33,649 nt of DNA. Origin: Betaproteobacteria bacterium. Its GTDB lineage: Bacteria > Pseudomonadota > Gammaproteobacteria > Burkholderiales > SG8-41. The position numbers and the translations under genes are program-made. This document shows, in pieces, positions 12,126-22,341 of this stretch; position 1 is the stretch's first letter; each line of letters opens with the position of its first letter. The notes under the pieces are model-generated. The model was not told the origin of the DNA, ran no database searches, and saw only the letters and a program-made list of their open reading frames with translations. The DNA lies in the NCBI GenBank assembly GCA_947486575.1, contig CANKUB010000045.1, positions 1 through 33,649 of the forward strand. Direction: 5' to 3'.

Positions 12126-12265
12126 CCCGCAAATGCCAAGGTTGTTTTGACCTGATTGCAGAACTGAACATCGTGCAGTAGCACAGCATTGAGAAGTTGC
12201 CGGTTGAGTGCGCAAAAACCCCGTTAAATCAACAGCTTTCCGCAGCGCGTCATGGCGGACTTTCG

Positions 12266-12294
12266 TTGACCGCCAGCCGCTGTCCCGGTAAAAT
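12266..12294 (+). promoter_or_regulatory. Sigma70-type promoter of tpiA-secG
   Basis: TTGACC (12266-12271) and TAAAAT (12289-12294) are separated by 17 bases, each one mismatch from consensus. It lies 28 bases upstream of the tpiA start, so the leader would be about 20 bases. The rest of the 12126-12322 gap shows no gene and no clear terminator. Confidence 0.7.
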
Positions 12295-12322
12295 CCAGCA
12301 CTTAATGTGAGCCGGGTGTTCA

Positions 12323-13072
12323 ATGCGCAGCAAGTTGGTTGTGGGTAACTGGAAGATGAATGGCAACCTGGCTTCAAACCAGACGCTGCTTAAGTCTTTG
12401 ATTCCATTATTGGCGTCTGTTACACATGCGCGCTGCGCGGTGTGCGTTCCGTATCCCTATTTGGCGCAAACCGAGCAGATTTTGCGGGGGCAGGGTGTTT
12501 CGTGGGGTGCGCAGGATGTGTGTGAGTACGAGCACGGCGCGTTTACCGGCGGGGTTTCGGCGGGCATGGTGGCCGATTTTGGATGCCGTTTTGTGATTGT
12601 GGGGCATTCGGAGCGCCGTGCGCTGTTTGGCGATACTGATGCGGTGGTGGCAAAAAAATTTGCTGCGGTACTGAAGGCGGGTCTTACGCCGATTTTGTGT
12701 GTCGGCGAAACGCTGGCAGAGCGTGAATCGGGCGTGATGGAGCAGGTCATTGCGCGGCAGATGGATGCGGTAATCGCGTTGTCCGGTGTTGCTGGACTGG
12801 GGCAGACGGTGATGGCGTATGAGCCGGTGTGGGCGATAGGCACTGGTAAAACAGCCACGCCAGATGAGGCGCAGGCAGTGCATGCGTTCATACGTGAACG
12901 GGTGGCGGAACTGGATGTGCGTGCCGGAGATGGTTTGCCCATACTGTACGGCGGCAGCGTCAAAGCGTCGAATGCGGCACAGTTGTTTGCCATGGCGGAT
13001 ATCGACGGCGGGCTAATTGGTGGTGCGGCGCTGGTGGCTGAGGAATTTGCCGCAATTTGTAAAGCGGCTTAA
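12323..13072 (+). CDS. tpiA: Triosephosphate isomerase
   Basis: TpiA interconverts dihydroxyacetone phosphate and glyceraldehyde-3-phosphate in glycolysis and gluconeogenesis. The 249-residue TIM barrel begins with LVVGNWKMNGN, holding the substrate-binding Asn and Lys. It contains the catalytic histidine loop IVGHSERR (about 93-100), the catalytic glutamate in AYEPVWAIGTG (about 165-175) and the phosphate-binding YGGSVKASN near the C terminus. Length is normal. It has its own promoter and is followed 31 bases later by secG. In E. coli tpiA lies elsewhere; the tpiA-secG pairing is usual in betaproteobacteria. Confidence 0.97.
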   Translation: MRSKLVVGNWKMNGNLASNQTLLKSLIPLLASVTHARCAVCVPYPYLAQTEQILRGQGVSWGAQDVCEYEHGAFTGGVSAGMVADFGCRFVIVGHSERRALFGDTDAVVAKKFAAVLKAGLTPILCVGETLAERESGVMEQVIARQMDAVIALSGVAGLGQTVMAYEPVWAIGTGKTATPDEAQAVHAFIRERVAELDVRAGDGLPILYGGSVKASNAAQLFAMADIDGGLIGGAALVAEEFAAICKAA

Positions 13073-13103
13073 GTATTAAGTAATTGAATTTAATGGAATA
13101 ATT

Positions 13104-13532
13104 ATGGATCTCGTGGTTTTGATTTTGCACGTTATTGCCGCCGCCGGAATTATCGGCTTGGTGTTGGTGCAGCACGGTAAAGGCGCAGACGTGGGCGCGG
13201 CGTTTGGCAGCGGCTCAGCGGGCAGCGTATTCGGCTCGGCCGGTTCGGCCAACTTTCTAAGTCGCATGACGGCAGGCTTGGCGCTGGTGTTCTTTATGAC
13301 CAGTATCGGGCTGTCTTTTCTGAATAGCAGAAAATCAGCGGGCAAAGGCGTGATGGCCAATCAGCCTGCAGCTACGCAAAGCGCTGCTGATAAGGCGCCA
13401 GGGGCAGCAGATGTTCCCACTGCGCCTTCGGCAAAGAGTGAGAAGAGTGATAAAGGTGATAAATCTGACAAAGGTGTTCCCGCCGCTCCGGCGGCAGCAG
13501 ATGCAAAGGCGGACGAAGCACCGAAAAAGTAG
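13104..13532 (+). CDS. secG: Protein translocase subunit SecG
   Basis: SecG is the small third component of the SecYEG inner-membrane translocon and assists SecA-driven export. The 142-residue protein has two membrane helices (about 2-20 and 53-72) joined by the Gly/Ser-rich loop QHGKGADVGAAFGSGSAGSV, diagnostic of the family. The C-terminal tail (about 78-142) is long, charged and rich in Ala, Lys and Ser, including a repetitive KSEKSDKGDKSDKG stretch. It is longer than in E. coli (110 residues) and likely disordered. The secG-tRNA-Leu order downstream is conserved with E. coli. Confidence 0.95.
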   Translation: MDLVVLILHVIAAAGIIGLVLVQHGKGADVGAAFGSGSAGSVFGSAGSANFLSRMTAGLALVFFMTSIGLSFLNSRKSAGKGVMANQPAATQSAADKAPGAADVPTAPSAKSEKSDKGDKSDKGVPAAPAAADAKADEAPKK

Positions 13533-13546
13533 TTTGTAAGCATTAT

Positions 13547-13631
13547 GCCGTCGTGGTGGAATTGGTAGACACGCCGTCTTGAGGGGGCGGTGGCGAAAGC
13601 CGTGAGAGTTCGAGTCTCTCCGTCGGCACCA
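13547..13631 (+). tRNA. tRNA-Leu (anticodon GAG)
   Basis: This 85-base gene folds as a class II tRNA with an encoded 3' CCA. The anticodon stem CCGTC/GGCGG encloses the loop TTGAGGG, with anticodon GAG at 13581-13583, reading CUC and CUU leucine codons. A long variable arm TGGCGAAAGCCG follows and the T arm is GAGAG-TTCGAGT-CTCTC. The acceptor stem GCCGTCG/CGTCGGC pairs except for a U-U mismatch at 5:68. The location after secG matches leuU of E. coli. Confidence 0.95.
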
Positions 13632-13709
13632 GATTGAAAGTAGTCAGATGGGTTGGAAATGGAAAAAGTTAATTAAAAAAATATTACGTAAAACGCCCAA
13701 TGCACCGGC

Positions 13710-14084
13710 ATGCTTGAGAATTACTTCCCCATTCTGATGTTTATTGGCGTCGGCCTGCTGGTCGGCGTCGCGCCCATGCTGTTGGGTGGGGGCTTGTCGC
13801 GGCTGCTGGGCACCTATAAGCCGACTGAAGAAAAGCTGTCTCCCTATGAATGCGGCTTCGAAGCGTTTGAAGACGCGCGCATGAAATTCGACGTGCGCTA
13901 CTACCTGGTTGCGATACTGTTCATTCTGTTTGACCTAGAAATCGCGTTTTTATTTCCTTGGGCGATTGTGCTCGGCGAGCAAAGTGAAAGCACGTTTCGA
14001 TATGTTGCCATGGTCGTGTTCCTCGGCATCCTCATCGTGGGCTTTGTCTACGAGTGGATGAAGGGCGCGCTCGACTGGGAATGA
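13710..14084 (+). CDS. nuoA: NADH-quinone oxidoreductase subunit A
   Basis: NuoA is a small membrane subunit of complex I at the junction of the peripheral and membrane arms. The 124-residue protein has three predicted membrane helices (about 7-27, 65-85, 95-115). The first loop carries the conserved [22 protein letters not shown] stretch (about 44-65), whose Cys lies near the quinone site. It starts the nuo operon, 78 bases after the tRNA. No convincing promoter was seen in that AT-rich gap, so transcription may continue from secG and the tRNA. Confidence 0.96.
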   Translation: MLENYFPILMFIGVGLLVGVAPMLLGGGLSRLLGTYKPTEEKLSPYECGFEAFEDARMKFDVRYYLVAILFILFDLEIAFLFPWAIVLGEQSESTFRYVAMVVFLGILIVGFVYEWMKGALDWE

Positions 14085-14094
14085 GAGGCTGATC

Positions 14095-14589
14095 ATGGGT
14101 GCCATTGAAACACTGAACGAGAATCTGGCCGAAAAAGGATTCATGACGACCTCGGCCGATGCGCTGATTAACTGGACGCGCACCGGTTCATTGTGGCCCA
14201 TGACGTTTGGTCTGGCCTGCTGCGCGGTGGAAATGATGCACGCGGGCGCTTCGCGCTATGACCTGGATCGCTTCGGCATCGTGTTTCGTCCCAGCCCCCG
14301 GCAGTCCGATGTGATGATTGTTGCCGGCACACTGTGCAATAAAATGGCACCCGCACTACGTAAAGTATATGACCAGATGGCCGAGCCGCGCTGGGTGATC
14401 TCGATGGGTTCATGCGCCAATGGCGGCGGCTATTATCACTATTCATATTCCGTGGTGCGTGGTTGTGATCGCATCGTGCCGGTTGATATTTATGTGCCAG
14501 GCTGTCCGCCCACGGCCGAGGCGCTGCTCTATGGCATTATTCAGCTGCAGAACAAAATTAAACGCACCAACACCATCGCCCGCAGCTAA
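14095..14589 (+). CDS. nuoB: NADH-quinone oxidoreductase subunit B
   Basis: NuoB holds the terminal [4Fe-4S] cluster N2, which passes electrons to quinone. The 164-residue protein shows the cluster ligands: tandem Cys42-Cys43 in [10 protein letters not shown], Cys107 in GSCANGGG and Cys137 in PGCPPT. The [14 protein letters not shown] region before the tandem cysteines is characteristic. It follows nuoA by 10 bases. The N terminus is a few residues longer than many betaproteobacterial homologues, so the Met at residue 17 is a possible alternative start. Confidence 0.97.
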   Translation: MGAIETLNENLAEKGFMTTSADALINWTRTGSLWPMTFGLACCAVEMMHAGASRYDLDRFGIVFRPSPRQSDVMIVAGTLCNKMAPALRKVYDQMAEPRWVISMGSCANGGGYYHYSYSVVRGCDRIVPVDIYVPGCPPTAEALLYGIIQLQNKIKRTNTIARS

Positions 14590-14609
14590 GATTATTTATA
14601 CGCCCGCCA

Positions 14610-15233
14610 ATGGCCACACGTATTGAAATTTTGTCCACGGTTGTGCAGTCCGCACTGGGTGATCAGTGTGTGAGCGCCACGATCGCACTGGGCGAATTGA
14701 CGGTGGTTGCCAAGGCGGAAAATTTGCTGACGGTTGCGCAAAAACTGCGCGATGCGCCCGAGCTCAAATTTGAACAGCTACTCGATTTGTGCGGCATGGA
14801 TTACAGTGCTTACGGTGCCGGTGGCGATAGTGAGTGGGAAGGACAGCGTTACGCTGTGGTGTATCACTTGCTTAGCATTAGCTACAACTGCCGCTTGCGC
14901 CTGCGCGTATTTGCGGCGGACGATGATTTTCCGGTGCTGGATTCGGTGATCGGCGTGTGGCCATCCGCAAATTGGTATGAGCGCGAGGCGTTTGATCTTT
15001 ACGGCGTCATGTTTACCGGACATCCCGATCTGCGCCGCTTGCTGACAGACTACGGTTTCATTGGTCACCCGTTCCGCAAGGACTTTCCGCTGTCGGGTAA
15101 TGTCGAAATGCGTTACGACCCCGAAAAGCAACGCGTGATTTACCAGCCGGTGACGATAGAGCCGCGCGAGATTACACCGCGCATTATTCGTGAGCAGCAA
15201 TACGGCAACAGCGAAGGGTTCCGCAAGGGCTAG
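14610..15233 (+). CDS. nuoC: NADH-quinone oxidoreductase subunit C
   Basis: NuoC is the 30-kDa peripheral-arm subunit that packs against NuoD and helps build the quinone-reducing module. The 207-residue protein carries the family signature [20 protein letters not shown] (about 120-139), followed by [20 protein letters not shown]. It is separate from NuoD, unlike the fused nuoCD of E. coli. It starts 20 bases after nuoB and ends 5 bases before nuoD. Confidence 0.97.
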   Translation: MATRIEILSTVVQSALGDQCVSATIALGELTVVAKAENLLTVAQKLRDAPELKFEQLLDLCGMDYSAYGAGGDSEWEGQRYAVVYHLLSISYNCRLRLRVFAADDDFPVLDSVIGVWPSANWYEREAFDLYGVMFTGHPDLRRLLTDYGFIGHPFRKDFPLSGNVEMRYDPEKQRVIYQPVTIEPREITPRIIREQQYGNSEGFRKG

Positions 15234-15238
15234 TCATC

Positions 15239-16492
15239 ATGGCGGAAATCAGAAATTACACCATGAATTTCGGCCCGCAGCATCCGGCGGCGCACGGCGT
15301 ATTGCGTCTGGTGCTCGAACTCGATGGCGAAGTGATCGAGCGCGCCGATCCGCACATCGGCCTCTTGCATCGTGCCACCGAAAAGCTGGCAGAACACAAA
15401 ACCTTTATTCAGTCCGTGCCGTACATGGATCGTCTCGATTACGTGTCGATGATGGTCAACGAACACGCGTACGTAATGGCGATTGAAAAACTTGCGGGCA
15501 TACAAGTGCCACTGCGCGCGCAATATATCCGCGTGATGTTTGACGAAATTACGCGCTTGCTGAATCACCTGCTGTGGCTCGGTTGCCATGCACTCGACGT
15601 GGGCGCAATGACGGTGTTTTTGTATTGCTTCCGCGAGCGTGAAGATTTGTTTGATACGTATGAGGCGGTGTCAGGCGCGCGCATGCACGCGGCCTACTAT
15701 CGGCCGGGCGGCGTGTATCGGGATCTGCCGGATACCATGCCACAATACAACGCCACAAAACATCAAAACGCCAAGGCCATCAAAGACCTCAACGAAAACC
15801 GTCAAGGCTCGTTGCTTGATTTTATTGAGGATTTTACCAAGCGTTTCCCCACCTATATCGATGAGTATGAAACGCTGCTCACCGATAATCGTATCTGGAA
15901 GCAGCGCACCGTCGGCATCGGCGTGGTAACGCCAGAGCGCGCCAAGGCACTGGGCTTTACCGGCCCGATGTTGCGCGGCTCAGGCATCGAGTGGGATTTA
16001 CGCAAGAAGCAGCCGTATGAAGTGTACGAGCAGATGCAATTTGATATTCCAGTGGGCGTGAATGGCGATTGCTACGACCGTTATCTGGTGCGCATTGAAG
16101 AAATGCGCCAATCGAATAACATCGTCAAACAGTGTATCGACTGGTTGCGCAAAAACCCTGGCCCGGTGATGATCGATAGCCACAAAGTTGCCCCCCCGTC
16201 GCGCGTGGGCATGAAGCAGAACATGGAAGAACTGATTCATCATTTCAAGTTGTTCACCGAAGGCATGCACGTGCCAGCGGGCGAGGCGTATGCGGCTGTT
16301 GAGCATCCCAAGGGCGAGTTTGGTATTTATCTGGTATCCGATGGCGCGAACAAGCCGTATCGTCTGAAAATCCGTGCGCCCGGTTTTGCGCATCTTTCGG
16401 CATTGGACGAAATGTCGCGCGGACACATGATTGCCGACGTGGTGGCGATTATCGGTACGCAGGATATCGTGTTTGGCGAGGTGGACAGATAA
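15239..16492 (+). CDS. nuoD: NADH-quinone oxidoreductase subunit D
   Basis: NuoD is the 49-kDa peripheral subunit that forms the quinone-binding pocket with NuoB; it descends from the large subunit of [NiFe] hydrogenases. The 417-residue protein begins with [19 protein letters not shown], including the pocket loop with His15 and His19. It continues with [12 protein letters not shown] and [13 protein letters not shown], which carries the Tyr expected to contact the quinone head. It ends in [12 protein letters not shown], the typical C terminus. Its stop shares one base with the nuoE start (TAATG), indicating coupled translation. Confidence 0.98.
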   Translation: MAEIRNYTMNFGPQHPAAHGVLRLVLELDGEVIERADPHIGLLHRATEKLAEHKTFIQSVPYMDRLDYVSMMVNEHAYVMAIEKLAGIQVPLRAQYIRVMFDEITRLLNHLLWLGCHALDVGAMTVFLYCFREREDLFDTYEAVSGARMHAAYYRPGGVYRDLPDTMPQYNATKHQNAKAIKDLNENRQGSLLDFIEDFTKRFPTYIDEYETLLTDNRIWKQRTVGIGVVTPERAKALGFTGPMLRGSGIEWDLRKKQPYEVYEQMQFDIPVGVNGDCYDRYLVRIEEMRQSNNIVKQCIDWLRKNPGPVMIDSHKVAPPSRVGMKQNMEELIHHFKLFTEGMHVPAGEAYAAVEHPKGEFGIYLVSDGANKPYRLKIRAPGFAHLSALDEMSRGHMIADVVAIIGTQDIVFGEVDR

Positions 16493-16977
16493 TGTTGTCT
16501 CCGATGTTGTCAACTGAGGCGTTAGCCAAAATCGACAAAGCCGTGGCCAAGTATCCGCCACAGGAAAAGCAATCTGCGGTGATGGCGGCGTTGACGATTG
16601 CGCAGGATGAAAAAGGCTGGCTTGCCACCGAGACGATGGATTTTGTCGCGCAATATCTTGAAATGCCGCCAGTAGCTGTTTACGAAGTTGCATCGTTTTA
16701 TACGATGTATGACATGAAACCCGTTGGCCGACACAAACTCACGATTTGCACCAATCTGCCGTGTGCTTTGCAGGGCGCAACCAAAACAGCGGCGTACATT
16801 AAGCAGAAGTTGGGTATCGGATTCGGTGAAACGACCGCCGATGGCCGCTTCACGCTGAAAGAAGGCGAGTGCATGGGCGCGTGTGGCGATGCGCCAGTTT
16901 TGATACGCAATAACAAGCAGATGTTGTGTGCGATGTCGAATGACAAAATCGACAAGCTGATCGAGGAGCTCAAATAA
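16492..16977 (+). CDS. nuoE: NADH-quinone oxidoreductase subunit E
   Basis: NuoE is the 24-kDa subunit of the NADH-oxidising module and carries the [2Fe-2S] cluster N1a. The 161-residue thioredoxin-like protein has the four ligands Cys86 and Cys91 ([10 protein letters not shown]) and Cys127 and Cys131 ([11 protein letters not shown]). An N-terminal helical region (about 8-70) includes [11 protein letters not shown]. It overlaps both neighbours by one base (TAATG junctions). A start at the second Met (residue 5) is possible. Confidence 0.97.
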   Translation: MLSPMLSTEALAKIDKAVAKYPPQEKQSAVMAALTIAQDEKGWLATETMDFVAQYLEMPPVAVYEVASFYTMYDMKPVGRHKLTICTNLPCALQGATKTAAYIKQKLGIGFGETTADGRFTLKEGECMGACGDAPVLIRNNKQMLCAMSNDKIDKLIEELK

Positions 16978-18299
16978 TGGCTTCTCTCGGATTGCCGGTC
17001 GCGCCGTTCGCGAAAGATATCTACGGCCCTGATGCCCTGATCATGAAGGGTATCGACGGCACCAACTGGCGTCTCAAGGATTACGAGGCGCTGGGCGGTT
17101 ATCAGGCCTTGCGCAAAATTATCAATGAAAAAATCACGCCGGAAAACGTGATCGCTGAAGTTAAAAAATCCGCACTGCGCGGGCGTGGCGGCGCGGGCTT
17201 CCCGTCAGGGCTTAAGTGGAGCTTTATGCCGCGGCAGTTTCCGGGTGCTAAATATCTGGTGTGCAACTCTGACGAAGGCGAGCCAGGCACGTTCAAAGAC
17301 CGTGATATTCTGCGTTATAACCCGCACAGCGTAATCGAAGGTATGACGATCGCCGCGTACGCGATGGGTATTCCCGTGGGCTATAACTACATCCACGGCG
17401 AGATTTTTGACGTATATGAGCGCTTTGAAGAAGCGCTGGATGAGGCTCGCGCTGCGGGTTATCTGGGCGACCAAATACTTGGGTCTGAATTCAATTTTCA
17501 GTTGCACGCGCATCACGGTTTTGGTGCCTATATTTGCGGCGAAGAAACCGGCTTGCTCGAATCGCTTGAAGGCAAAAAAGGCCAGCCGCGATTCAAGCCG
17601 CCGTTCCCCGCGAGCTTTGGTTTGTATGGCAAACCGACCACCATCAACAATACCGAAACGTTCGCTGCGGTGCCGTGGATTATCGTCAATGGCGGCGAGG
17701 CTTTCCTCAACATGGGCAAGCCGAACAACGGCGGTACCAAGCTCTTTTCGATATCGGGCGATGTGGCGCGGCCCGGCAATTACGAAATCAAATTGGGTAC
17801 GCCGTTCGCAAAATTGCTGGAAATGGCCGGCGGCATGCGTGACGGTGTAAAACTCAAAGCAGTGATTCCCGGCGGCTCGTCGATGCCGGTGTTGCCCGCT
17901 GATATCATGATGGCCACGGATATGGATTACGATTCCATAGCCAAAGCCGGTTCGATGCTCGGCTCCGGCGCGGTAATCGTGATGAACGAAACGCGTTGCA
18001 TGGTGAAATCGCTGCTGCGCCTGTCGTATTTTTATTACGAAGAATCCTGCGGCCAATGCACGCCGTGCCGCGAAGGCACGGGCTGGCTGTACCGCATGGT
18101 TGATCGTATCGAGCACGGCAAAGGCCGCAACGAAGACCTCGATCAGTTGAATCGCGTGGCAGATAATATTCAGGGCCGCACCATTTGTGCGCTGGGCGAT
18201 GCCGCTGCGATGCCGGTGCGTGCGTTCATCAAGCATTATCGCGATGAGTTTCAATATCACATCGACCACAAGAAGTGTCTTGTGGCACCGTACACTTGA
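16977..18299 (+). CDS. nuoF: NADH-quinone oxidoreductase subunit F
   Basis: NuoF is the 51-kDa subunit that binds NADH and FMN and carries the [4Fe-4S] cluster N3, the entry point for electrons. The 440-residue protein has the glycine-rich nucleotide site [14 protein letters not shown] (68-81) and the FMN/NADH segment [13 protein letters not shown]. Cluster ligands are Cys358, Cys361 and Cys364 in [12 protein letters not shown] plus Cys404 in GRTICALGD. The ATG overlaps the nuoE stop by one base. Length is normal. Confidence 0.98.
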   Translation: MASLGLPVAPFAKDIYGPDALIMKGIDGTNWRLKDYEALGGYQALRKIINEKITPENVIAEVKKSALRGRGGAGFPSGLKWSFMPRQFPGAKYLVCNSDEGEPGTFKDRDILRYNPHSVIEGMTIAAYAMGIPVGYNYIHGEIFDVYERFEEALDEARAAGYLGDQILGSEFNFQLHAHHGFGAYICGEETGLLESLEGKKGQPRFKPPFPASFGLYGKPTTINNTETFAAVPWIIVNGGEAFLNMGKPNNGGTKLFSISGDVARPGNYEIKLGTPFAKLLEMAGGMRDGVKLKAVIPGGSSMPVLPADIMMATDMDYDSIAKAGSMLGSGAVIVMNETRCMVKSLLRLSYFYYEESCGQCTPCREGTGWLYRMVDRIEHGKGRNEDLDQLNRVADNIQGRTICALGDAAAMPVRAFIKHYRDEFQYHIDHKKCLVAPYT

Positions 18300-18312
18300 T
18301 ATCCAATATATC

Positions 18313-20679
18313 ATGCCACTAGAAATCGAAATCGACGGAAATAAGCTGGAAGTGCCCGACGGCAGCACAGTGATGGATGCCGCGCGGCTGGCGGGCATTT
18401 ACGTGCCGCATTTCTGTTACCACCGCAAACTGTCGATTGCCGCCAACTGCCGCATGTGTCTGGTGCAGGTGGAAAAAGCGCCCAAGCCCTTGCCCGCATG
18501 CGCGACGCCGGTGACCAATGGCATGAAGGTGATGACGCATTCCGATCAGGCCGTCACCGCGCAAAAAGGCGTGATGGAGTTTTTACTGATTAACCATCCG
18601 CTGGATTGCCCGATTTGCGACCAGGGTGGCGAATGCCAGTTGCAGGATTTGGCGGTGGGTTACGGTGGCAGCGGTTCGCAGTACGAAGAAGATAAGCGCG
18701 TGGTGGCGAACAAAAATCTCGGCCCGTTGATTTCAACCGACATGACGCGCTGCATTCATTGCACGCGTTGTGTGCGCTTTGGCCAGGAAATTGCTGGCGT
18801 GATGGAACTCGGCATGATTGGCCGTGGCGAACATTCAGAAATCATTACGTTCGTTGGCAAGACGGTGGATTCAGAATTGTCCGGAAACGTTATCGATCTG
18901 TGCCCGGTGGGCGCCCTGACATCAAAGCCGTTTCGTTACAGCGCACGCACATGGGAGCTTACGCGCAAACCGTCGATCAGCCCGCACTGCGGCTTGGGTT
19001 CCAATCTCACATTGCAGGTCAAGCAAAACCGAGTCATGCGTGCGTTGCCACTGGAGAATGAGGCGATCAACGAATGCTGGATTTCGGACAAAGACCGCTT
19101 TTCGTATGAAGCGCTGAATTCCGATCAACGCCTTGCGCGCCCGATGCTGAAACAAGGCGGTACATGGAAGGAAGTGGATTGGCAAACCGCACTGGATTTT
19201 GTCGCCACAGAATTAAAACGCATCGCAGCAACGCACGGCGCGCAATCGATAGGTGCGCTGGCCACACCGCATCAAACGGTTGAAGAATTGCATCTGCTGC
19301 AAAAAGTGGTGCGCGGGCTGGGCTCGGACAATGTTGATTTTCGCCTGCGTCAAAGCGATTTCAGTGCCGACGGCAAGCTCACGGGTGCGCCGTGGCTGGG
19401 GATGGGCATCGCCGAGGTTGCGCAACTGGATCGTGTGCTGGTGATCGGCTCCACTTTACGCAAAGATCATCCGTTGATTGCAAACCGGCTGCGGCAATCT
19501 GCTAAAAAACTGTTAAAAATCAATATATTACATTCAGTGGATGATGATCTGCTGATGCGTGTGGCGAATAAATCAATTGTTGCGCCTAACGCCATGCTGG
19601 ATGCACTGGCGCAAGTAGTCAAAGCAGCCGCTGCGCTTAAAAATGTAGCCTTGTCGCCAGACGTGAGCGTTGCGCTGGCGCATTTAGTCGTTACTGACAG
19701 CGCGCAGCGCATCGCCGCAAGTCTTGCCGATGGCAAAAACGCTGCGGTGTTTCTGGGTAATTTCGCGCAGCACCACGCGCAGGCCTCACAGTTGCACGCG
19801 ATGTCCCTGGCGCTGGCGGAAATTGTTGGTGGTAGATTTGGCGTTTTAGGTGAAGCTGCGAATAGTGTTGGTGGCTATGTTGTGAATGCTGTGCCATTGA
19901 ACTCGGGCGCAAATGCGCAGCAGATGCTTGTAAAGCCGCTCAAAGCCTATGTGCTGCTCGGCGTCGAACCAGAACTCGACATGTGTGATCCGCACCAGGC
20001 CGCATCTGCGATGAAGCAGGCTGAGTTGGTGGTGGCACTGAGTTCCTATCAGCACAAAGCTACTGAATACGCACACGTGCTGCTGCCGATTTCGCCGTTC
20101 ACCGAAACGGCGGGCACGTTTATCAATACTGAGGGGCGCGCTCAAAGTTTTCAGGGCGTGGTGCAGCCGCTGGGTGAAACACGCCCGGCGTGGAAAGTGC
20201 TGCGCGTTGTAGGCAACTTGCTCGGCTTAAGTGGCTTTGATCAGCAAAGTGCCGACGACGTGCGTCTGGAAGCACTTGGGATTGAAAACAAAAATATCAA
20301 TATAAACAATAACTTAAATTCGCTTCCGATAGCGGTTTTTACTGCAACTGCGGGCTTGCAGCGTATTGCCGAAACGCCCATTTATTCCGCCGATGCGATT
20401 GCCCGCCGTGCGCCGTCGCTGCAAAAAACCCGTGATGGTTTACCGCCGTTTGCGTACATGAAACTGGCACTGGCTGATAAGTTGGGCTTGCGCGACGGCG
20501 ACAGTGTGCGCGTGCGTCAAGGGGGTGGTGAGGCTGTGGTTGCTTATGCTATCGACGATAAGTTGCCTGCCGATTGCGTGCGTCTCGCGACAGCGCGTGA
20601 CGAGACCTCTGCGTTGGGCGCGTCATCGGCAGAATTGATCGTCGCGCGCATTGCTGCGCCACAAAAGGTGGCCGTGTGA
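18313..20679 (+). CDS. nuoG: NADH-quinone oxidoreductase subunit G
   Basis: NuoG is the largest peripheral subunit and wires clusters N1b, N4 and N5 between NuoF and NuoI. I start it at 18313 ([17 protein letters not shown]), the family's usual N terminus; an open frame continues upstream into nuoF but is not needed. The 788-residue protein has a [2Fe-2S] ferredoxin domain (Cys35, Cys46, Cys49, Cys63). N5 ligands are His95, Cys99, Cys102 and Cys108, and N4 ligands are Cys147, Cys150, Cys153 and Cys197. A molybdopterin-oxidoreductase-like domain follows. The CxxCxxxC set for the off-pathway N7 cluster is missing (only SPHCGLGSN near 231). It overlaps nuoH by four bases (GTGA). Confidence 0.96.
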   Translation: MPLEIEIDGNKLEVPDGSTVMDAARLAGIYVPHFCYHRKLSIAANCRMCLVQVEKAPKPLPACATPVTNGMKVMTHSDQAVTAQKGVMEFLLINHPLDCPICDQGGECQLQDLAVGYGGSGSQYEEDKRVVANKNLGPLISTDMTRCIHCTRCVRFGQEIAGVMELGMIGRGEHSEIITFVGKTVDSELSGNVIDLCPVGALTSKPFRYSARTWELTRKPSISPHCGLGSNLTLQVKQNRVMRALPLENEAINECWISDKDRFSYEALNSDQRLARPMLKQGGTWKEVDWQTALDFVATELKRIAATHGAQSIGALATPHQTVEELHLLQKVVRGLGSDNVDFRLRQSDFSADGKLTGAPWLGMGIAEVAQLDRVLVIGSTLRKDHPLIANRLRQSAKKLLKINILHSVDDDLLMRVANKSIVAPNAMLDALAQVVKAAAALKNVALSPDVSVALAHLVVTDSAQRIAASLADGKNAAVFLGNFAQHHAQASQLHAMSLALAEIVGGRFGVLGEAANSVGGYVVNAVPLNSGANAQQMLVKPLKAYVLLGVEPELDMCDPHQAASAMKQAELVVALSSYQHKATEYAHVLLPISPFTETAGTFINTEGRAQSFQGVVQPLGETRPAWKVLRVVGNLLGLSGFDQQSADDVRLEALGIENKNININNNLNSLPIAVFTATAGLQRIAETPIYSADAIARRAPSLQKTRDGLPPFAYMKLALADKLGLRDGDSVRVRQGGGEAVVAYAIDDKLPADCVRLATARDETSALGASSAELIVARIAAPQKVAV

Positions 20680-21806
20680 GCGCAGTGCTACAACCTATCG
20701 TCACGCTCGGCTACTCATTGTGGGCTTTGCTTGCCGCAGTGATTGCTGCGATTTTCGGCAACGAAATCGCGCCGTATGTGTTGTATGGCGTAAAAATTCT
20801 GCTGCTGATCTTGTGCATCGTGGTGCCGCTGATGTTAAGCGTGGCGTATCTCACCCTGTGGGAGCGATGGGTGATAGGCTGGATACAGCTACGCAGAGGG
20901 CCGAACCGCACGACCTTCTTTGGTATCGCCTGGCTGGGTGGATTTGCACAGCCGATTGCCGATGGCCTGAAGTTGTTGCTGAAAGAAATCATTGTGCCGT
21001 CGGGCTCGAGCAAATTGCTGTTTGTGATTGCGCCGTTGATGGCCATCATGCCTGCACTGGCGGCGTGGGCCGTGGTGCCATTCGATCCTGAAATGGTGCT
21101 CGCCAATATCGATGCGAGTTTGCTCTACATCATGGCGATCACGTCCATGGGAGTGTACGGCGTGATTATTGCGGGCTGGGCATCGAATTCCAAATACGCG
21201 TTTATCGGGGCGATGCGCTCGGCAGCGCAGATTGTGTCGTATGAGATTGCGATGGGCTTTGCGCTGGTGGGTGTGCTGATGGCCGCGCAGAGTTTGAATC
21301 TGGTGGATATTGTGAAGGGCCAGCAAAGTTCTTATGGGGTATTTGGCTGGTTCTGGATTCCGTTGTTTCCGTTGTTCCTCACCTACTTGATTGCGGGCGT
21401 TGCTGAAACCAACCGAGCGCCGTTCGACGTGGCCGAGGGCGAATCTGAAATCGTAGCGGGCTTTCACGTCGAATATTCCGGCATGACGTTCGCGATATTC
21501 TTTCTGGCCGAATACGCGAATATGATTCTGGTGTCGATGCTGTGCGCGTTGATGTTCCTGGGAGGCTGGCTGTCACCTTTTCCGCAGTCATGGGGCGTGT
21601 TGGGTGCGTCCAGCTTTCTGTGGCTGCTGGCAAAAACATTCATGGTGGTGTCGAGCTTTTTGTGGTTCCGCGCGACGTTTCCGCGCTATCGCTATGATCA
21701 AATCATGCGGCTGGGCTGGAAGGTGTTTATTCCGGTGACGCTGGTGTGGATACTCGTGCTCGGCGCGTGGATGCAGACGCCACTTTGGGTATGGTGGAAA
21801 TCATGA
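20676..21806 (+). CDS. nuoH: NADH-quinone oxidoreductase subunit H
   Basis: NuoH is the membrane subunit that encloses the quinone access channel and links electron transfer to proton pumping. The 376-residue protein shows about eight to nine hydrophobic helices. Conserved loops include [20 protein letters not shown] (about 54-73) and the acidic [17 protein letters not shown] loop (about 253-269). It starts at GTG in the GTGA overlap with nuoG. The first 40 or so residues include an extra hydrophobic stretch, so it is slightly longer than many homologues and a later start cannot be excluded. Confidence 0.95.
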   Translation: MSAVLQPIVTLGYSLWALLAAVIAAIFGNEIAPYVLYGVKILLLILCIVVPLMLSVAYLTLWERWVIGWIQLRRGPNRTTFFGIAWLGGFAQPIADGLKLLLKEIIVPSGSSKLLFVIAPLMAIMPALAAWAVVPFDPEMVLANIDASLLYIMAITSMGVYGVIIAGWASNSKYAFIGAMRSAAQIVSYEIAMGFALVGVLMAAQSLNLVDIVKGQQSSYGVFGWFWIPLFPLFLTYLIAGVAETNRAPFDVAEGESEIVAGFHVEYSGMTFAIFFLAEYANMILVSMLCALMFLGGWLSPFPQSWGVLGASSFLWLLAKTFMVVSSFLWFRATFPRYRYDQIMRLGWKVFIPVTLVWILVLGAWMQTPLWVWWKS

Positions 21807-21830
21807 GGTGCAAGTCGTGAGGCACATTGC

Positions 21831-22322
21831 ATGATAAATAAAGTAGGCGGTTTTTTCCGCACCTTTTTGCTGTTTGAACTGGTGAAAGGCATGATGCTTA
21901 CTGGGCGCTATTTGTTCGCGCGCAAGATCACGGTGCAATTTCCAGAAGAAAAAACGCCGCAGAGTGGCCGTTTCCGCGGTCTGCATGCGCTGCGCCGTTA
22001 TCCCAATGGTGAAGAGCGCTGCATTGCGTGCAAGCTGTGCGAGGCGGTCTGTCCGGCGCTGGCGATCACCATTGAATCGGAGCAGCGCAACGACGGCTCG
22101 CGCCGTACCACGCGCTACGACATTGATCTGACAAAATGTATTTTCTGCGGATTTTGCGAAGAATCCTGCCCGGTGGATTCGATTGTGGAAACACGCATCT
22201 TTGAATATCACGGCGAGAAGCGCGGCGATTTGATTTACACCAAACCGATGCTGCTTTCGATCGGTGATGCATACGAAGACCAGATAGCAAAAGATCGCGC
22301 GGCTGATGCGCGGTTTCGGTGA
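21831..22322 (+). CDS. nuoI: NADH-quinone oxidoreductase subunit I
   Basis: NuoI is the 8Fe ferredoxin-type subunit that carries clusters N6a and N6b next to NuoB. The 163-residue protein has two CxxCxxCxxxC motifs: Cys64, 67, 70 and 74 ([12 protein letters not shown]) and Cys103, 106, 109 and 113 ([12 protein letters not shown]). An N-terminal amphipathic segment (about 1-30) likely rests on the membrane. It follows nuoH by 24 bases. Length is normal for betaproteobacteria. Confidence 0.97.
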   Translation: MINKVGGFFRTFLLFELVKGMMLTGRYLFARKITVQFPEEKTPQSGRFRGLHALRRYPNGEERCIACKLCEAVCPALAITIESEQRNDGSRRTTRYDIDLTKCIFCGFCEESCPVDSIVETRIFEYHGEKRGDLIYTKPMLLSIGDAYEDQIAKDRAADARFR

Positions 22323-22341
22323 GCGTCTAAGCATTCACACC

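Noticed and set aside
18187-18312. Extended nuoG start inside nuoF
   Set aside because: The upstream frame adds 42 residues with no family similarity; the ATG at 18313 gives the standard NuoG N terminus.
17205-18398. Long open frame (397 codons) on the minus strand opposite nuoF
   Set aside because: It lies antisense to a gene with complete cofactor motifs, has no ribosome site and no recognisable domain; it arises from GC-rich codon bias.
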